Program-made: the position numbers and the translations under genes
Assembly: GCA_023390115.1 (NCBI GenBank)
Contig: JAEWDM010000036.1
Span: 1-64,000 of the forward strand
Source: Bacillota bacterium
GTDB taxonomy: Bacteria; Bacillota; Clostridia; Acetivibrionales; DSM-27016
Reading direction: 5' to 3'
DNA length: 64,000 bases
Shown here: positions 1 to 7,690 of the stretch, piece by piece
How positions within the stretch are numbered: the first letter of the stretch is position 1
Layout: every line of letters begins with the position of its first letter
Notes under the pieces: generated by a model
What the model saw: only the letters and a program-made list of their open reading frames with translations
The model's database searches: none
What the model was told of the DNA's origin: nothing

Positions 1-1
1 C

Positions 2-58
2 TCACACGGGAAAAAGAAAAAAGAAAATTTTGGCGAGTTTATGGAAGAAGTGTATTAG
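2..58 (+). CDS. C-terminal end of a gene cut by the window edge
   Basis: A reading frame open from the first bases ends at TAG 56-58 with a lysine-rich tail followed by NFGEFMEEVY. The upstream part is outside the window, so the product cannot be identified and no domain is visible. The charged helical ending is compatible with a genuine protein C-terminus, but 18 codons is too short for a confident call. If real, it is the plus-strand neighbour upstream of the ATPase at 156. Confidence 0.25.
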   Translation, partial: SHGKKKKENFGEFMEEVY

Positions 59-155
59 GTCAAAATTTAGGAAGGGCGGAAAATCAGGGGTTTGGAGCAA
101 GGGGGAGGGAAGGACTTTGGTGGGTGGAAATAGCGGATAAGGGGGAGGGCATTGT

Positions 156-905
156 ATGGAATTGGGAAATATGAATCAATATATAAGGAGTGTGGAGCTG
201 CTCCGGGAAAGCGTTTCTTCTTTTGACCGTTATCCTTTTTGCCTTCCTGCTGTCCGTAATTTAAATAATTTAAAGCTGCATCCCAATGTAACATTTATCG
301 TCGGGGAGAATGGAACGGGAAAGTCAACCATTCTGGAGGCTATTGCCGTGGCCTATGGGTTTAACCCCGAGGGCGGGACGAAAAACTTCAACTTCTCATC
401 AATGAATACGCATTCGGACTTATACGGCTGTATAAAGCTCGTTAAAGGAGTTAAAAAGCCGCGGGACGGTTTTTTTCTCAGGGCGGAAAGCTTATACAAT
501 GTGGCTACCAATATTGCAGAGCTGGATAAGGAGGGCCGGGGGCCGAGAATTATTGATTCCTATGGAGGCCGCTCCTTGCATGAGCAGTCTCACGGGGAGT
601 CCTTTCTAGCAATCCTTATGAACAGGTTTGGGGAAAAAGGAGTCTATATACTGGATGAGCCGGAGGCTGCCCTGTCACCTTCAAGGCAGATGTCAATGAT
701 TAGCAGGATGCACGAGCTGGTAGGGCAGGAAGCCCAATTTATCATAGCGACTCATTCACCCATTATCATGGCATATCCCAATTCGGTTATTTATGAAATC
801 AAAAAGGATATACGGGCGGTAAAATATGAGGAGACAGAGCATTACCGGGTTATGAAGGCTTTTTTAAGCAATACGCAGGGGATGCTGGATATATTAATGG
901 AGTGA
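156..905 (+). CDS. AAA/ABC-type ATPase (predicted ATP-binding protein, SMC-like head)
   Basis: A 249-residue soluble ATPase with all core ABC/SMC-head motifs in one short chain: Walker A GENGTGKST (50-58), a signature-like SHGESF (145-150), Walker B GVYILDEPEAA with catalytic D167/E168, and an H-loop ATHSP around H200. There is no coiled coil or membrane segment, so it is not a transporter subunit with its own permease. The family is the small 'predicted ATPase' group related to RecF/AAA_23 proteins, often found alone or in defence and DNA-related settings; the substrate is unknown. The ATG at 156 has a good purine-rich ribosome site (GGGAGG, about 7 nt upstream); a second ATG at 171 is also possible. 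No operon partner is evident, since the next gene runs in the opposite direction. Confidence 0.8.
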   Translation: MELGNMNQYIRSVELLRESVSSFDRYPFCLPAVRNLNNLKLHPNVTFIVGENGTGKSTILEAIAVAYGFNPEGGTKNFNFSSMNTHSDLYGCIKLVKGVKKPRDGFFLRAESLYNVATNIAELDKEGRGPRIIDSYGGRSLHEQSHGESFLAILMNRFGEKGVYILDEPEAALSPSRQMSMISRMHELVGQEAQFIIATHSPIIMAYPNSVIYEIKKDIRAVKYEETEHYRVMKAFLSNTQGMLDILME

Positions 906-973
906 AGGAAGGGGCAGGGCCGGTTCTTCTCTTCATAAAAATCGGGACGCTTTTTAGCGAAGCAGGGCTATTG

Positions 974-1198
974 TTAAATCCGTTTGCTTCCATAAGGCTT
1001 TAGGTTGTCGGTCTGTCCTAACAGATAGTCTATGCTGACGTTATAAAATTTTGATAGCTTAATCAGTACTGCGCTGGGTATATCCAAATTCCCGCTTTCA
1101 TAACGGGAATAGGTAGCTTGCGTAATATTTAAAAGACCTGCTATTTGCTGTTGTGTCAAATCTTTGTCTTCACGTAAATTTCTGATTTTTTCATACAT
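974..1198 (-). CDS. XRE-family helix-turn-helix transcriptional regulator
   Basis: A 74-residue protein that is almost entirely one Cro/CI-type HTH: KIRNLREDKDLTQQQIAGLL leads into the recognition helix NITQATYSRYESG, followed by the usual IPSAVLIKLSKFYNVSIDYLLG extension. Such one-domain proteins bind operator DNA as dimers and usually repress their own and divergent promoters. I place the start at the ATG at 1198-1196, which has AGGTGA 7 nt upstream; an in-frame GTG three codons earlier (1207) lacks a spaced site. It is divergently oriented from the small broken gene at 1289, and the shared intergenic region holds a near-perfect inverted repeat (1225-1266), so local autoregulation is likely. 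Confidence 0.85.
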   Translation of the reverse strand: MYEKIRNLREDKDLTQQQIAGLLNITQATYSRYESGNLDIPSAVLIKLSKFYNVSIDYLLGQTDNLKPYGSKRI

Positions 1199-1224
1199 GT
1201 CGATCACCTAAAACAATTTTACTT

Positions 1225-1266
1225 TATACGAAAATTGCATATTGGCTTTTATGCGATTTTCGTATA
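1225..1266. promoter_or_regulatory. Inverted-repeat operator between divergent genes
   Basis: The arms TATACGAAAATTGCAT (1225-1240) and ATGCGATTTTCGTATA (1251-1266) are complementary at 15 of 16 positions, separated by 10 bp. The repeat sits between the XRE regulator (minus) and the small gene at 1289 (plus). The position and symmetry suggest binding sites for the XRE protein controlling both directions. This is an inference; no footprint is known. Confidence 0.6.
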
Positions 1267-1288
1267 AATTTATTTTGAGGTGAGTCCT

Positions 1289-1617
1289 ATGAGTTTATTC
1301 AATGAAGTATTATATAAGAATATAAAAAAGAACCTCCCCAAAACTGAAAAATATCTTACAGAAGCAAATTTAATGGAGTTTTTAAATACGCCGCAGGAAG
1401 ACTTAAAAAATATAATATTGGTTTTGGTACAATGATTCGGCTAAGGCTATTAACTCCAAAAAGTGCTCTCTTTAAAAGGTTTTCTCAGTATGGCTTTAAC
1501 GATAAGGATGAAATATCCTTGGAAATCATAAAAGAGTTTCATAAGTATAAAACAGGAGCGTCCCAAACTATGCCAAACTACATGGGCGGGAGCCGAAAAA
1601 AGCGGGCAGAAAGGTAA
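1289..1617 (+). pseudogene. Small gene of unknown function, frameshifted at an A6 run
   Basis: From ATG 1289 (GAGGTGA just upstream) the frame reads MSLFNEVLYKNIKKNLPKTE and stops at 1435 after 48 codons. The next frame then continues, in protein-like sequence, from ATG 1432 (MIRLRLLTPKSALFKRFSQY) to 1617. Adding one A to the run of six A residues at about 1405-1410 joins them as EDLKKYNIGFGTMIRLRLL, a smooth junction, so a single-base deletion explains the break. The far 3' end runs into a copy of the dispersed 12-mer CAGGAGCGTCCC (1553-1564), suggesting that the original C-terminus was also replaced. The gene is divergent from an XRE regulator and shares its operator. No family recognised. 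Alternatives are a -1 programmed frameshift at A-AAA-AAT or a sequencing error. Confidence 0.55.
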
Positions 1618-1649
1618 AGAAATTACAGATACAGGTAAAGAAAATATAT

Positions 1650-1723
1650 TCCACAATACCTGCAAAATTTTTATAATAAAACTATAAACTAAAATATCAT
1701 CGTGGAGGGACTTTCGATCGAAA
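1650..1723 (+). promoter_or_regulatory. Candidate promoter and palindromic operator of the sugar ABC operon
   Basis: TATAAT at 1672-1677 has a weak -35 TCCACA (1650-1655, 16-bp spacer). Further down, just before the ribosome site of the binding-protein gene, lies the perfect 12-bp palindrome TTTCGATCGAAA (1712-1723), well placed to act as a repressor or response-regulator target in the transcribed leader. It is not a standard CcpA cre site. Promoter assignment is tentative. Confidence 0.35.
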
Positions 1724-1751
1724 CAAAACACAAAATAAAAGGGGGAAGTTT

Positions 1752-3020
1752 ATGAAAAGTGCAGTAAAGAAAGCTTTAGCAGTTCTTACGGTATTAGCTG
1801 CGGCATTTTCTCTGGCGGCGTGCGGCGGGGATTCCTCAAAAGACGCTACATTGGTACTGTGGAGTATTGCGACGGAAAGTGATGCGTTTCATCCGGCTTA
1901 CACTAAAGCCATAGCGGATTACGAGGCGGCTCATGAAGGCATAAAAATTAAGCACGAAACCTTTGAAAACGAATCTTATAAGACTAAAATCAAATCGGCG
2001 GTTTCGGCAAATGAGCTTCCGGATATTTTCTTTACATGGGGCGGCGGTTTTTCACAAGCCTTTGTTGACTCGGGAAAAGTGCTTGCAATTGATAACTATT
2101 ATACCGACGAATTTAAAGCTCAGCTGTCGGCCGCAGCACTAGGAAATGCCACATACAACGGAAAAATATACGGCTCGGTATTTTCAACTCCCGTATCGGT
2201 AATGTTCTATAACAAAAAAATGTTTGCTCAATACAACCTGAAGGTTCCCGCCACGTTTGACGAATTGACCAATGTATGCCAGACATTTATTGATAATAAA
2301 ATAGAACCGTTTGGCATCAGTGTAAAAGACACCTGGGTATTGGCTATGTCTCATGACGCTCTGACATTGAAATCCGCAGGTCCTGAAAAGGTAAAGAGCG
2401 TTCTTACAAAACAGGGCGGAAGTTACAATGATCCCGATTTCATAGAATCGGCCAAGAAAATCAGGCAGCTGGAAAATATGGGGGCGTATATCAAAGGAGC
2501 TACGGGCTTGACGAACGACGAAGCCAGTGCTCAGTTCTACAATGGAACAGTGCCCATGTACATTACAGGCACATGGATGGCGGGATCTATCCAAACAGAT
2601 ACTGAAAACCCGGAAGATTTCGATGTGGCTCCCATTCCCGTCATCAACAGTAATAATGCAAAAATTACCGACTTTATGGGCGGCGCGTCCGATACGCTTA
2701 TGGTGGCCGCATCCACAAAGAACCCTGACATTGCGGGGAACGCCGTTTTTGAATTAACCAGAAGCATTTCAAAATACGCATATCTGGACGGCGCCGGGAT
2801 TGCGGCATGGACGATAGACTATGACGACAGCGCGGTAAACCCTCTGACAAAGAAGGCCGCAGAATATGCAAAGGGCGCGACCTCCTTCACATTATGGTTT
2901 GATACGCTGATGGCGGCTGAGGATGCGGGAGAATATCTGGCTTTGCTTCAAGAATTGTATACAGGCAATTTAGCTCCGGAGGAATTTGCCAAGAGCATGG
3001 CGGAGCAGTTGGGGAAATAA
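1752..3020 (+). CDS. Extracellular sugar-binding lipoprotein of an ABC importer (SBP family 1)
   Basis: A 422-residue lipoprotein. It has a basic N-terminus, a hydrophobic stretch and lipobox LAAC with C24 as the lipidated cysteine, followed by a flexible GGDSSK linker and a mature domain starting TLVLWSIATESDAFHPAYTK. It has the sequence texture of carbohydrate SBP_bac_1 proteins: FFTWGGGFSQAF near the first lobe, VMFYNKKMFAQYNLKVP (the classical 'ynkdlf...g...P' motif), FMGGASD in the second lobe. It captures a sugar or oligosaccharide outside the membrane and passes it to the two permeases downstream. The start ATG has GGGGGAAG 4-5 nt upstream. It is followed by an intercistronic hairpin, then permeases, then a YesM/YesN-like two-component pair, which suggests substrate-responsive control. 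The exact sugar cannot be read from sequence. Confidence 0.92.
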   Translation: MKSAVKKALAVLTVLAAAFSLAACGGDSSKDATLVLWSIATESDAFHPAYTKAIADYEAAHEGIKIKHETFENESYKTKIKSAVSANELPDIFFTWGGGFSQAFVDSGKVLAIDNYYTDEFKAQLSAAALGNATYNGKIYGSVFSTPVSVMFYNKKMFAQYNLKVPATFDELTNVCQTFIDNKIEPFGISVKDTWVLAMSHDALTLKSAGPEKVKSVLTKQGGSYNDPDFIESAKKIRQLENMGAYIKGATGLTNDEASAQFYNGTVPMYITGTWMAGSIQTDTENPEDFDVAPIPVINSNNAKITDFMGGASDTLMVAASTKNPDIAGNAVFELTRSISKYAYLDGAGIAAWTIDYDDSAVNPLTKKAAEYAKGATSFTLWFDTLMAAEDAGEYLALLQELYTGNLAPEEFAKSMAEQLGK

Positions 3021-3051
3021 AAAAATAATTGTATGATGCAAAAATAGTTGT

Positions 3052-3108
3052 GTCAAAACCTTCCTGTGAGGTATATGCTCTTATGTATTTCGCAAGGAAG
3101 GTTTTGAC
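3052..3108 (+). promoter_or_regulatory. Intercistronic hairpin between binding protein and permease genes
   Basis: Perfect 14-bp arms GTCAAAACCTTCCT (3052-3065) and AGGAAGGTTTTGAC (3095-3108) are separated by 29 nt. There is no T-run after the stem, so it is not a canonical terminator. In binding-protein-dependent importers a hairpin here typically protects the upstream message and keeps the binding protein in excess over the permeases; that role is inferred here from position only. Confidence 0.6.
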
Positions 3109-3138
3109 GTTATATGGAGTCTACAGGGGGAAAAGATT

Positions 3139-4020
3139 ATGGACAAGGTTATGAAAAACAAAACAGCGATATTCCTGTTTATGTTTCCTGCCGTGTTATT
3201 GTTTGCAGCAATCATCATAATTCCGATTGTCATGTCGGGCCACTACAGCTTATTAAAGTGGAATGGATTTACAGATGCGGCTTTTATAGGCTTTGATAAT
3301 TATATTGAGCTTTTTACAAGCAAATCGGCAGGTTTTCCAAGGACAATAGGGAATGTGCTGCTTTTTACGGCGATGTCCGTATTTATACAATTGCCTATAG
3401 CGCTGGCGTTAGCCCTGATATTGTCAAGAAAAATAAGGGGCGGGAAATTTTTTGTGGCGGTATTCTTTTTCCCGGTGTTGATGTCAACGGTCGTCATTGG
3501 TCAGTTATGGATGAAAATATACAATCCGGATTACGGCATCATAAACAGCGCGTTAAGGGCTTTGGGACTTGACCGCCTTACCCGTGTCTGGCTGGGGGAT
3601 CAAAATACGGCGCTGCTGGCTGTCTTCATCCCTATGCTATGGCAGTACGTAGGCTATCATATGCTTCTGATGTATGCGGGGGCCAAATCCATTCCGGCCG
3701 AAATGAAAGAAGCCTCATATATTGACGGCTCGACGGAATTGCAAATTGCAAGATACATTACAATTCCTTTATTAAAGCCTGTAATCAGAGTATGTGTTAT
3801 CTTTGCGGTAACCGGTTCTTTAAAAGCGTTTGATTTGATTTATGTCTTGACAAACGGAGGACCCGCCCATGCCAGTGAGGTGCCGAGCACCCTGATGGTT
3901 TCCATGATCTTTTTGAGAAACCGGTATGGCTTTGGAAGCTCCATTGCAATCTTTATCATTTTCATATGCTTCTTCTTTGCAATATTGATTAAAAAGGTCT
4001 TTAAAACGGAGGTGGATTGA
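3139..4020 (+). CDS. Sugar ABC transporter permease (MalF/UgpA-like)
   Basis: A 293-residue integral membrane protein with about six hydrophobic helices, beginning with FLFMFPAVLLFAAIIIIPIV. The cytoplasmic EAA loop that docks the ATPase is visible as EMKEASYIDGSTELQIARYI followed by TIPLLKPVIR. These features place it in the CUT1 carbohydrate importer permeases, pairing with the permease that follows it. The ATG at 3139 has AGGGGG upstream. The stop overlaps the next gene's start region, indicating translational coupling. No ATP-binding subunit is encoded nearby, which is common in Firmicutes, where one MsmK-type ATPase serves several importers. Confidence 0.92.
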   Translation: MDKVMKNKTAIFLFMFPAVLLFAAIIIIPIVMSGHYSLLKWNGFTDAAFIGFDNYIELFTSKSAGFPRTIGNVLLFTAMSVFIQLPIALALALILSRKIRGGKFFVAVFFFPVLMSTVVIGQLWMKIYNPDYGIINSALRALGLDRLTRVWLGDQNTALLAVFIPMLWQYVGYHMLLMYAGAKSIPAEMKEASYIDGSTELQIARYITIPLLKPVIRVCVIFAVTGSLKAFDLIYVLTNGGPAHASEVPSTLMVSMIFLRNRYGFGSSIAIFIIFICFFFAILIKKVFKTEVD

Positions 4021-4022
4021 CA

Positions 4023-4853
4023 GTGGGAAGAAAAAGGCTTGGCGATAAAATTATATTTGGCTTTTTATGTCTTTGGGCGGCGGTTCAGATTTTCCCGTTA
4101 TACTGGATGCTGACCTTTTCCTTAAAGAGCAATTCGGAAATATTCGGAGATAATATTATAGGCCTTCCGAGGGAGTGGCTGTGGTCCAATTATGAAGCCG
4201 CGATGACGGTGGGAAATATGGCCGGATACTTTCTGAACAGCTTTATTGTCACCGGTTGTACCGTTCTCCTTACGGCTATTATCGGAATAATGGCTACCTA
4301 TGCCTTAATGAGAATGGTGTGGAGGGGCCGGAAGACGGCGAATAATTTAATTATGCTGGGGCTCACAATTCCGGTCCATGCGGCTATATTGCCGGTATTT
4401 ATCGTTTTAACAAATCTCAAAATGACAAACTCGTACCAGGCGCTGATCATACCCTATACGGCTTTTGCCCTTTCCATGGCCATACTGATTGGCAACAGCT
4501 TTATTGAAGGACTGCCAAAGGAGCTGGAGGAAGCGGCCTGTATCGACGGGTGCAGCGTTTACGGCATTTTTGGATGGATTATTCTGCCGTTAATGCGTCC
4601 CGCGCTTTCTACCATTGTCATTTTCACCTTTTTAAACGCGTGGAATGAACTGATGTTTGCGGTCATTTTCATAAGCGATTCGGCGCACCGCACGCTGCCG
4701 GTGGGCATACAGACCTTGTCGGGCTCTTATACCACGGACTGGGGCCCCATCGGAGCCGCTTTGGTTCTTGCCACATTTCCCGTTCTCATGCTTTATTGCT
4801 TTATGAGCGGAAAAATACAGGAAAGCCTAATACGCGGAGCCATCAAGGGATAG
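4023..4853 (+). CDS. Sugar ABC transporter permease (MalG/AraQ-like)
   Basis: The second permease of the importer, about 276 residues, with six predicted membrane helices and the EAA motif ELEEAACIDGCSVYGIFGWI followed by ILPLMRP. I prefer the GTG at 4023, whose GGAGGT lies 9 nt upstream; the TTG at 4017 overlapping the preceding stop has that site only 3 nt away. MalG-type features include the early IFPLYWMLTFSLKSNSEIF and, near the C-terminus, TDWGPIGAALVLATFPVLML. It forms the channel heterodimer with the preceding permease. It is followed after about 100 bp by the sensor kinase. Confidence 0.92.
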   Translation: MGRKRLGDKIIFGFLCLWAAVQIFPLYWMLTFSLKSNSEIFGDNIIGLPREWLWSNYEAAMTVGNMAGYFLNSFIVTGCTVLLTAIIGIMATYALMRMVWRGRKTANNLIMLGLTIPVHAAILPVFIVLTNLKMTNSYQALIIPYTAFALSMAILIGNSFIEGLPKELEEAACIDGCSVYGIFGWIILPLMRPALSTIVIFTFLNAWNELMFAVIFISDSAHRTLPVGIQTLSGSYTTDWGPIGAALVLATFPVLMLYCFMSGKIQESLIRGAIKG

Positions 4854-4950
4854 GAAGAATATAGCGGAGTCGGTGTAAATATTATGAAGAAACGGGCTTC
4901 AAAATCTGTTATAATTATTATTGAGAGCAGCAAGAAGGATGAGGAATTTT

Positions 4951-6747
4951 ATGGCACCCAAAATTAACTTGAGCTTCAAACAGTGGTTTTCCTCACTTAA
5001 ACTGAAACAAAAAATCAGATACCTGTTCTTATTCATTCTTTCAATCTATTTAGTGTTTTATTTAGTAATGTATTCCTTTCTATTCAGCAGCTATATGACG
5101 GATTATGCTTTAAAAAATAACCGCAATTCTCTGATGGCAATAGGCAGCAATCTTACCGCGGAGCTGGACAATATCAGCGATATGAGCAAGCTTATCATGG
5201 CTAACAATGAAGTAACCCATTATCTGAAGAGTAAAAGCGGCTTAGGGCTTAGATATTCGCAAAACGCCGTAACGGCAATTTTTGATATTATGAGCGCTTA
5301 TGACAACATATATTCAATCTTTGTATTTAAGTCCGACGGGACCTATGTGCATACAGGCATGGGTATAACTTTGGTGGATAAGGAGATTATGGACGGCCTG
5401 GAATGGAGGAAGGAGATTTATGAGAAAGCGGGAGGGTATGTCATCCGGCTCAATGGCGGAGGGGCCTTTACTATGAAGAGAGGGCCTTTTTCCATGGAGC
5501 CGGGTGAGCCTATTCTCTCCTTTATCAGGCAGATAAACGATTTTAACACACAGGAGCCGTTGGGCATGCTGGTGATCAACATTCCTGTCAGCATACTTGA
5601 GGAGACTTATAAAGATGCGGATAAGACAGAACGTAATTTTTGTTATTATGACACAAATAATAATATATTGTCCCAAGGGGATGTACCGGATAAATTGAAA
5701 AATATGAATGTGTCCGATAGTCCCTTCGACCAGAAGGTAATAAGAAACCTTTTCAGCGAGGAGATATTGTCATATTATCACATACCTGACATATCCATGG
5801 TGATAGCCGGCTATGAGAGGATAGGGTATGAAGAAATCATATCAGAAGAAACGGCGTGGATGCTGATCTTCATTTTGGTGATTACGGCTTTTGCGCTGGT
5901 TCTGATAGGCGCGTTTATATCCGTCTATATTACAACGCCAATACAAAGGCTGGTGCAATCCATGGGCTCCGTCAAATCGGGGATGTTCAGGAGAGTGAGC
6001 CTGCCGCTGCCGGATGATGAAATAGGACATTTAAAGGATAGCTACAATGAGATGCTTCTGGAAATCAATCATTTGATCAATGAATTAATCGACAAGGAAA
6101 AATCAATTCAGAAGTCGGAGCTGGAGGTTTTACAGGAACAAATCAAGCCCCACTTTTTATATAATACCATCGATACCATTGGCTACCTGGCGCTGGAGAA
6201 TTCTGCCGAAAACGTTTATGATGCCCTGGAGACACTGGGGGATTTTTACAGAAAATTTTTAAGCAGAGGGGAGAGAGAGATTTCCATCGAAAAGGAGATT
6301 GAAATCGTCAAGGATTATTTAAAGCTGCAAAAGCTGAGATATGAGGACGTTTTTGAAGACGCTTACGAAGTGCGGGAGGATTTATTGGAGGTTAAAGTCC
6401 CAAAACTGATATTGCAGCCGCTGGTGGAGAACAGCTTGTACCACGGCGTCAGGCTTAAAGGAGAAAAGGGAATAATCAAAATTTCTGTTTATTTGAAAGA
6501 TGATATAATACACATTGTTGTTTATGATAACGGAGTCGGAATGAGCGAAAAACAAATTAAAGATATTATGACTTCCGATAATAACAAAAGCTTTGGCTTT
6601 AAGGGGACTATCGAACGGATCAGATATTATTACAGCTGTGAGGATGTTTACGAAATACGGAGTATAGAGAAGGAATACACCGAAGTGGATATTAAGATTC
6701 CTTTTGCGAGGGGAGAGAAAAAGGATGTACAGGGTAATGATTATTGA
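4951..6747 (+). CDS. Two-component sensor histidine kinase, YesM family
   Basis: A 598-residue membrane kinase. It has a first transmembrane helix (YLFLFILSIYLVFYLVMYSF, near residues 28-47), an extracytoplasmic Cache-like sensor of about 250 residues, a second helix near 300-325 (WMLIFILVITAFALVLIGAF), a HAMP linker, and a His_kinase domain with phosphoacceptor H401 in LQEQIKPHFLYNTID. The ATPase N-box is LVENSLYHG (N494) and the G1 box DNGVGM begins at D526. This is the architecture of YesM/LytS-like sensors that control carbohydrate uptake operons. The ATG at 4951 has GAGG 7 nt upstream; in-frame starts further upstream lack spacing. It overlaps the response regulator by 23 bp, so the two are co-translated, and it lies directly downstream of the importer it probably regulates. 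Confidence 0.93.
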   Translation: MAPKINLSFKQWFSSLKLKQKIRYLFLFILSIYLVFYLVMYSFLFSSYMTDYALKNNRNSLMAIGSNLTAELDNISDMSKLIMANNEVTHYLKSKSGLGLRYSQNAVTAIFDIMSAYDNIYSIFVFKSDGTYVHTGMGITLVDKEIMDGLEWRKEIYEKAGGYVIRLNGGGAFTMKRGPFSMEPGEPILSFIRQINDFNTQEPLGMLVINIPVSILEETYKDADKTERNFCYYDTNNNILSQGDVPDKLKNMNVSDSPFDQKVIRNLFSEEILSYYHIPDISMVIAGYERIGYEEIISEETAWMLIFILVITAFALVLIGAFISVYITTPIQRLVQSMGSVKSGMFRRVSLPLPDDEIGHLKDSYNEMLLEINHLINELIDKEKSIQKSELEVLQEQIKPHFLYNTIDTIGYLALENSAENVYDALETLGDFYRKFLSRGEREISIEKEIEIVKDYLKLQKLRYEDVFEDAYEVREDLLEVKVPKLILQPLVENSLYHGVRLKGEKGIIKISVYLKDDIIHIVVYDNGVGMSEKQIKDIMTSDNNKSFGFKGTIERIRYYYSCEDVYEIRSIEKEYTEVDIKIPFARGEKKDVQGNDY

Positions 6748-7456
6748 TGATGAGAAAGCAATCCGCAGCCTGCTGAGAATTACAATAGATTGGAATGAGC
6801 TTGGTATGAAGGTGGTAGGAGAAGCTGCAAGCGGAATTGAGGCAATTAATACCATTGACGAGCTTAACCCGGACATTGCTTTTGTAGATATCCGTATGCC
6901 TTTTATGGACGGAATCGAATTTTCAAAGCTGGCAATTAAAAGATATCCACAGCTAAAGATCATTGTACTGACGGCTTTTAACGAATTTGAATATGCAAGG
7001 CAGTGCATCGGCATCGGTATTTGTGAATATTTGCTCAAGCCCATTGTCCGAAAAGAAATAAAAAAAGTTTTGCAAAAGATCAAAGAACAGCTGGACGCAG
7101 AGGAGCCGGAAGAATGTGACGAGGAAATCCCGGTATCGGGACTGTCGAGCATTGATAAAATAAAGGATTATTTGCATTATAATTATTTCGATCCGAATTT
7201 GAACCTGACAAAGGTCGCTTTAAAGTTTGGGTTTAATGCAAGCTATTTGAGCAGGGCCTTTAAAAATGAGACCGGCAAAAGCTTTATTAACTATTTAACG
7301 GAATGCAGGATGGAAAAAGCCGTACAACTGGCAGGGAAGGGAAAGCTGATGTGCCAGGCCGCGGAAGAGGTGGGAATACCCGATCCCAATTATTTCAGCA
7401 AATGCTTTAAAAAAAATACCGGAAAAAATTATTCTGAATTAAGGAAAAAGAACTGA
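6725..7456 (+). CDS. Response regulator with AraC-type DNA-binding domain, YesN family
   Basis: A 243-residue regulator: an N-terminal receiver domain with acidic pocket D8/D9, phosphoacceptor D55 in FVDIRMPFMDG, T/A switch region VLTAFNEFEYA and lysine in YLLKPI; then a C-terminal AraC/XylS double helix-turn-helix (LTKVALKFGFNASYLSRAFK and AAEEVGIPDPNYFSKCFKK). The cognate kinase overlaps its 5' end. Paired YesM/YesN systems usually activate the linked sugar ABC operon, here 1752-4853. The ATG at 6725 with GGGGAG 9 nt upstream is preferred over an in-frame TTG at 6704. The protein is shorter than many YesN proteins because it lacks a long middle linker. The following spacer holds a REP-like palindrome. 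Confidence 0.93.
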   Translation: MYRVMIIDDEKAIRSLLRITIDWNELGMKVVGEAASGIEAINTIDELNPDIAFVDIRMPFMDGIEFSKLAIKRYPQLKIIVLTAFNEFEYARQCIGIGICEYLLKPIVRKEIKKVLQKIKEQLDAEEPEECDEEIPVSGLSSIDKIKDYLHYNYFDPNLNLTKVALKFGFNASYLSRAFKNETGKSFINYLTECRMEKAVQLAGKGKLMCQAAEEVGIPDPNYFSKCFKKNTGKNYSELRKKN

Positions 7457-7529
7457 CGTAAAGAATGTAACAGTGAAATGCAGCAACGGGAGCTGATAGT
7501 TGAAACGGGCTTGTTTGAATCAGAGAGTG

Positions 7530-7575
7530 GGGACGCTCCTGTTTATTTAATAAAAAAGAGAAGCAGGAGCGTCCC
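7530..7575. repeat. REP-like palindrome, GGGACGCTCCTG type
   Basis: Arms GGGACGCTCCTG (7530-7541) and CAGGAGCGTCCC (7564-7575) are perfectly complementary across a 22-nt A/T-rich loop. The same right-arm 12-mer occurs at 1553-1564. Partial copies are seen at 944-951 (GGGACGCT) and 9163-9171 (AAGCGTCCC). The dispersed, palindromic, intergenic nature suggests a REP-type element. Such elements in Firmicutes are often mobilised by IS200-like (RAYT) transposases, but none is encoded here. It could double as a transcription stop after the response regulator. Confidence 0.6.
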
Positions 7576-7613
7576 TGGCTAGAAGTACCATAAGAGGATT
7601 TTTTCAATGTATT

Positions 7614-7639
7614 TGTGATAAAGAGAAACCTTTATCACA
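7614..7639 (+). promoter_or_regulatory. Palindrome upstream of lipoprotein gene
   Basis: Arms TGTGATAAAG (7614-7623) and CTTTATCACA (7630-7639) are perfect 10-bp inverted repeats with a 6-nt spacer, followed by the A/T-rich TATTATATTATATA about 50 bp before the ATG at 7691. The position suggests an operator overlapping or adjacent to the promoter. The cognate regulator is unknown. Confidence 0.45.
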
Positions 7640-7690
7640 TTAGACTCGTCTTATTATATTATATACAGCAAAATTGCAGGAGGAATTCTA

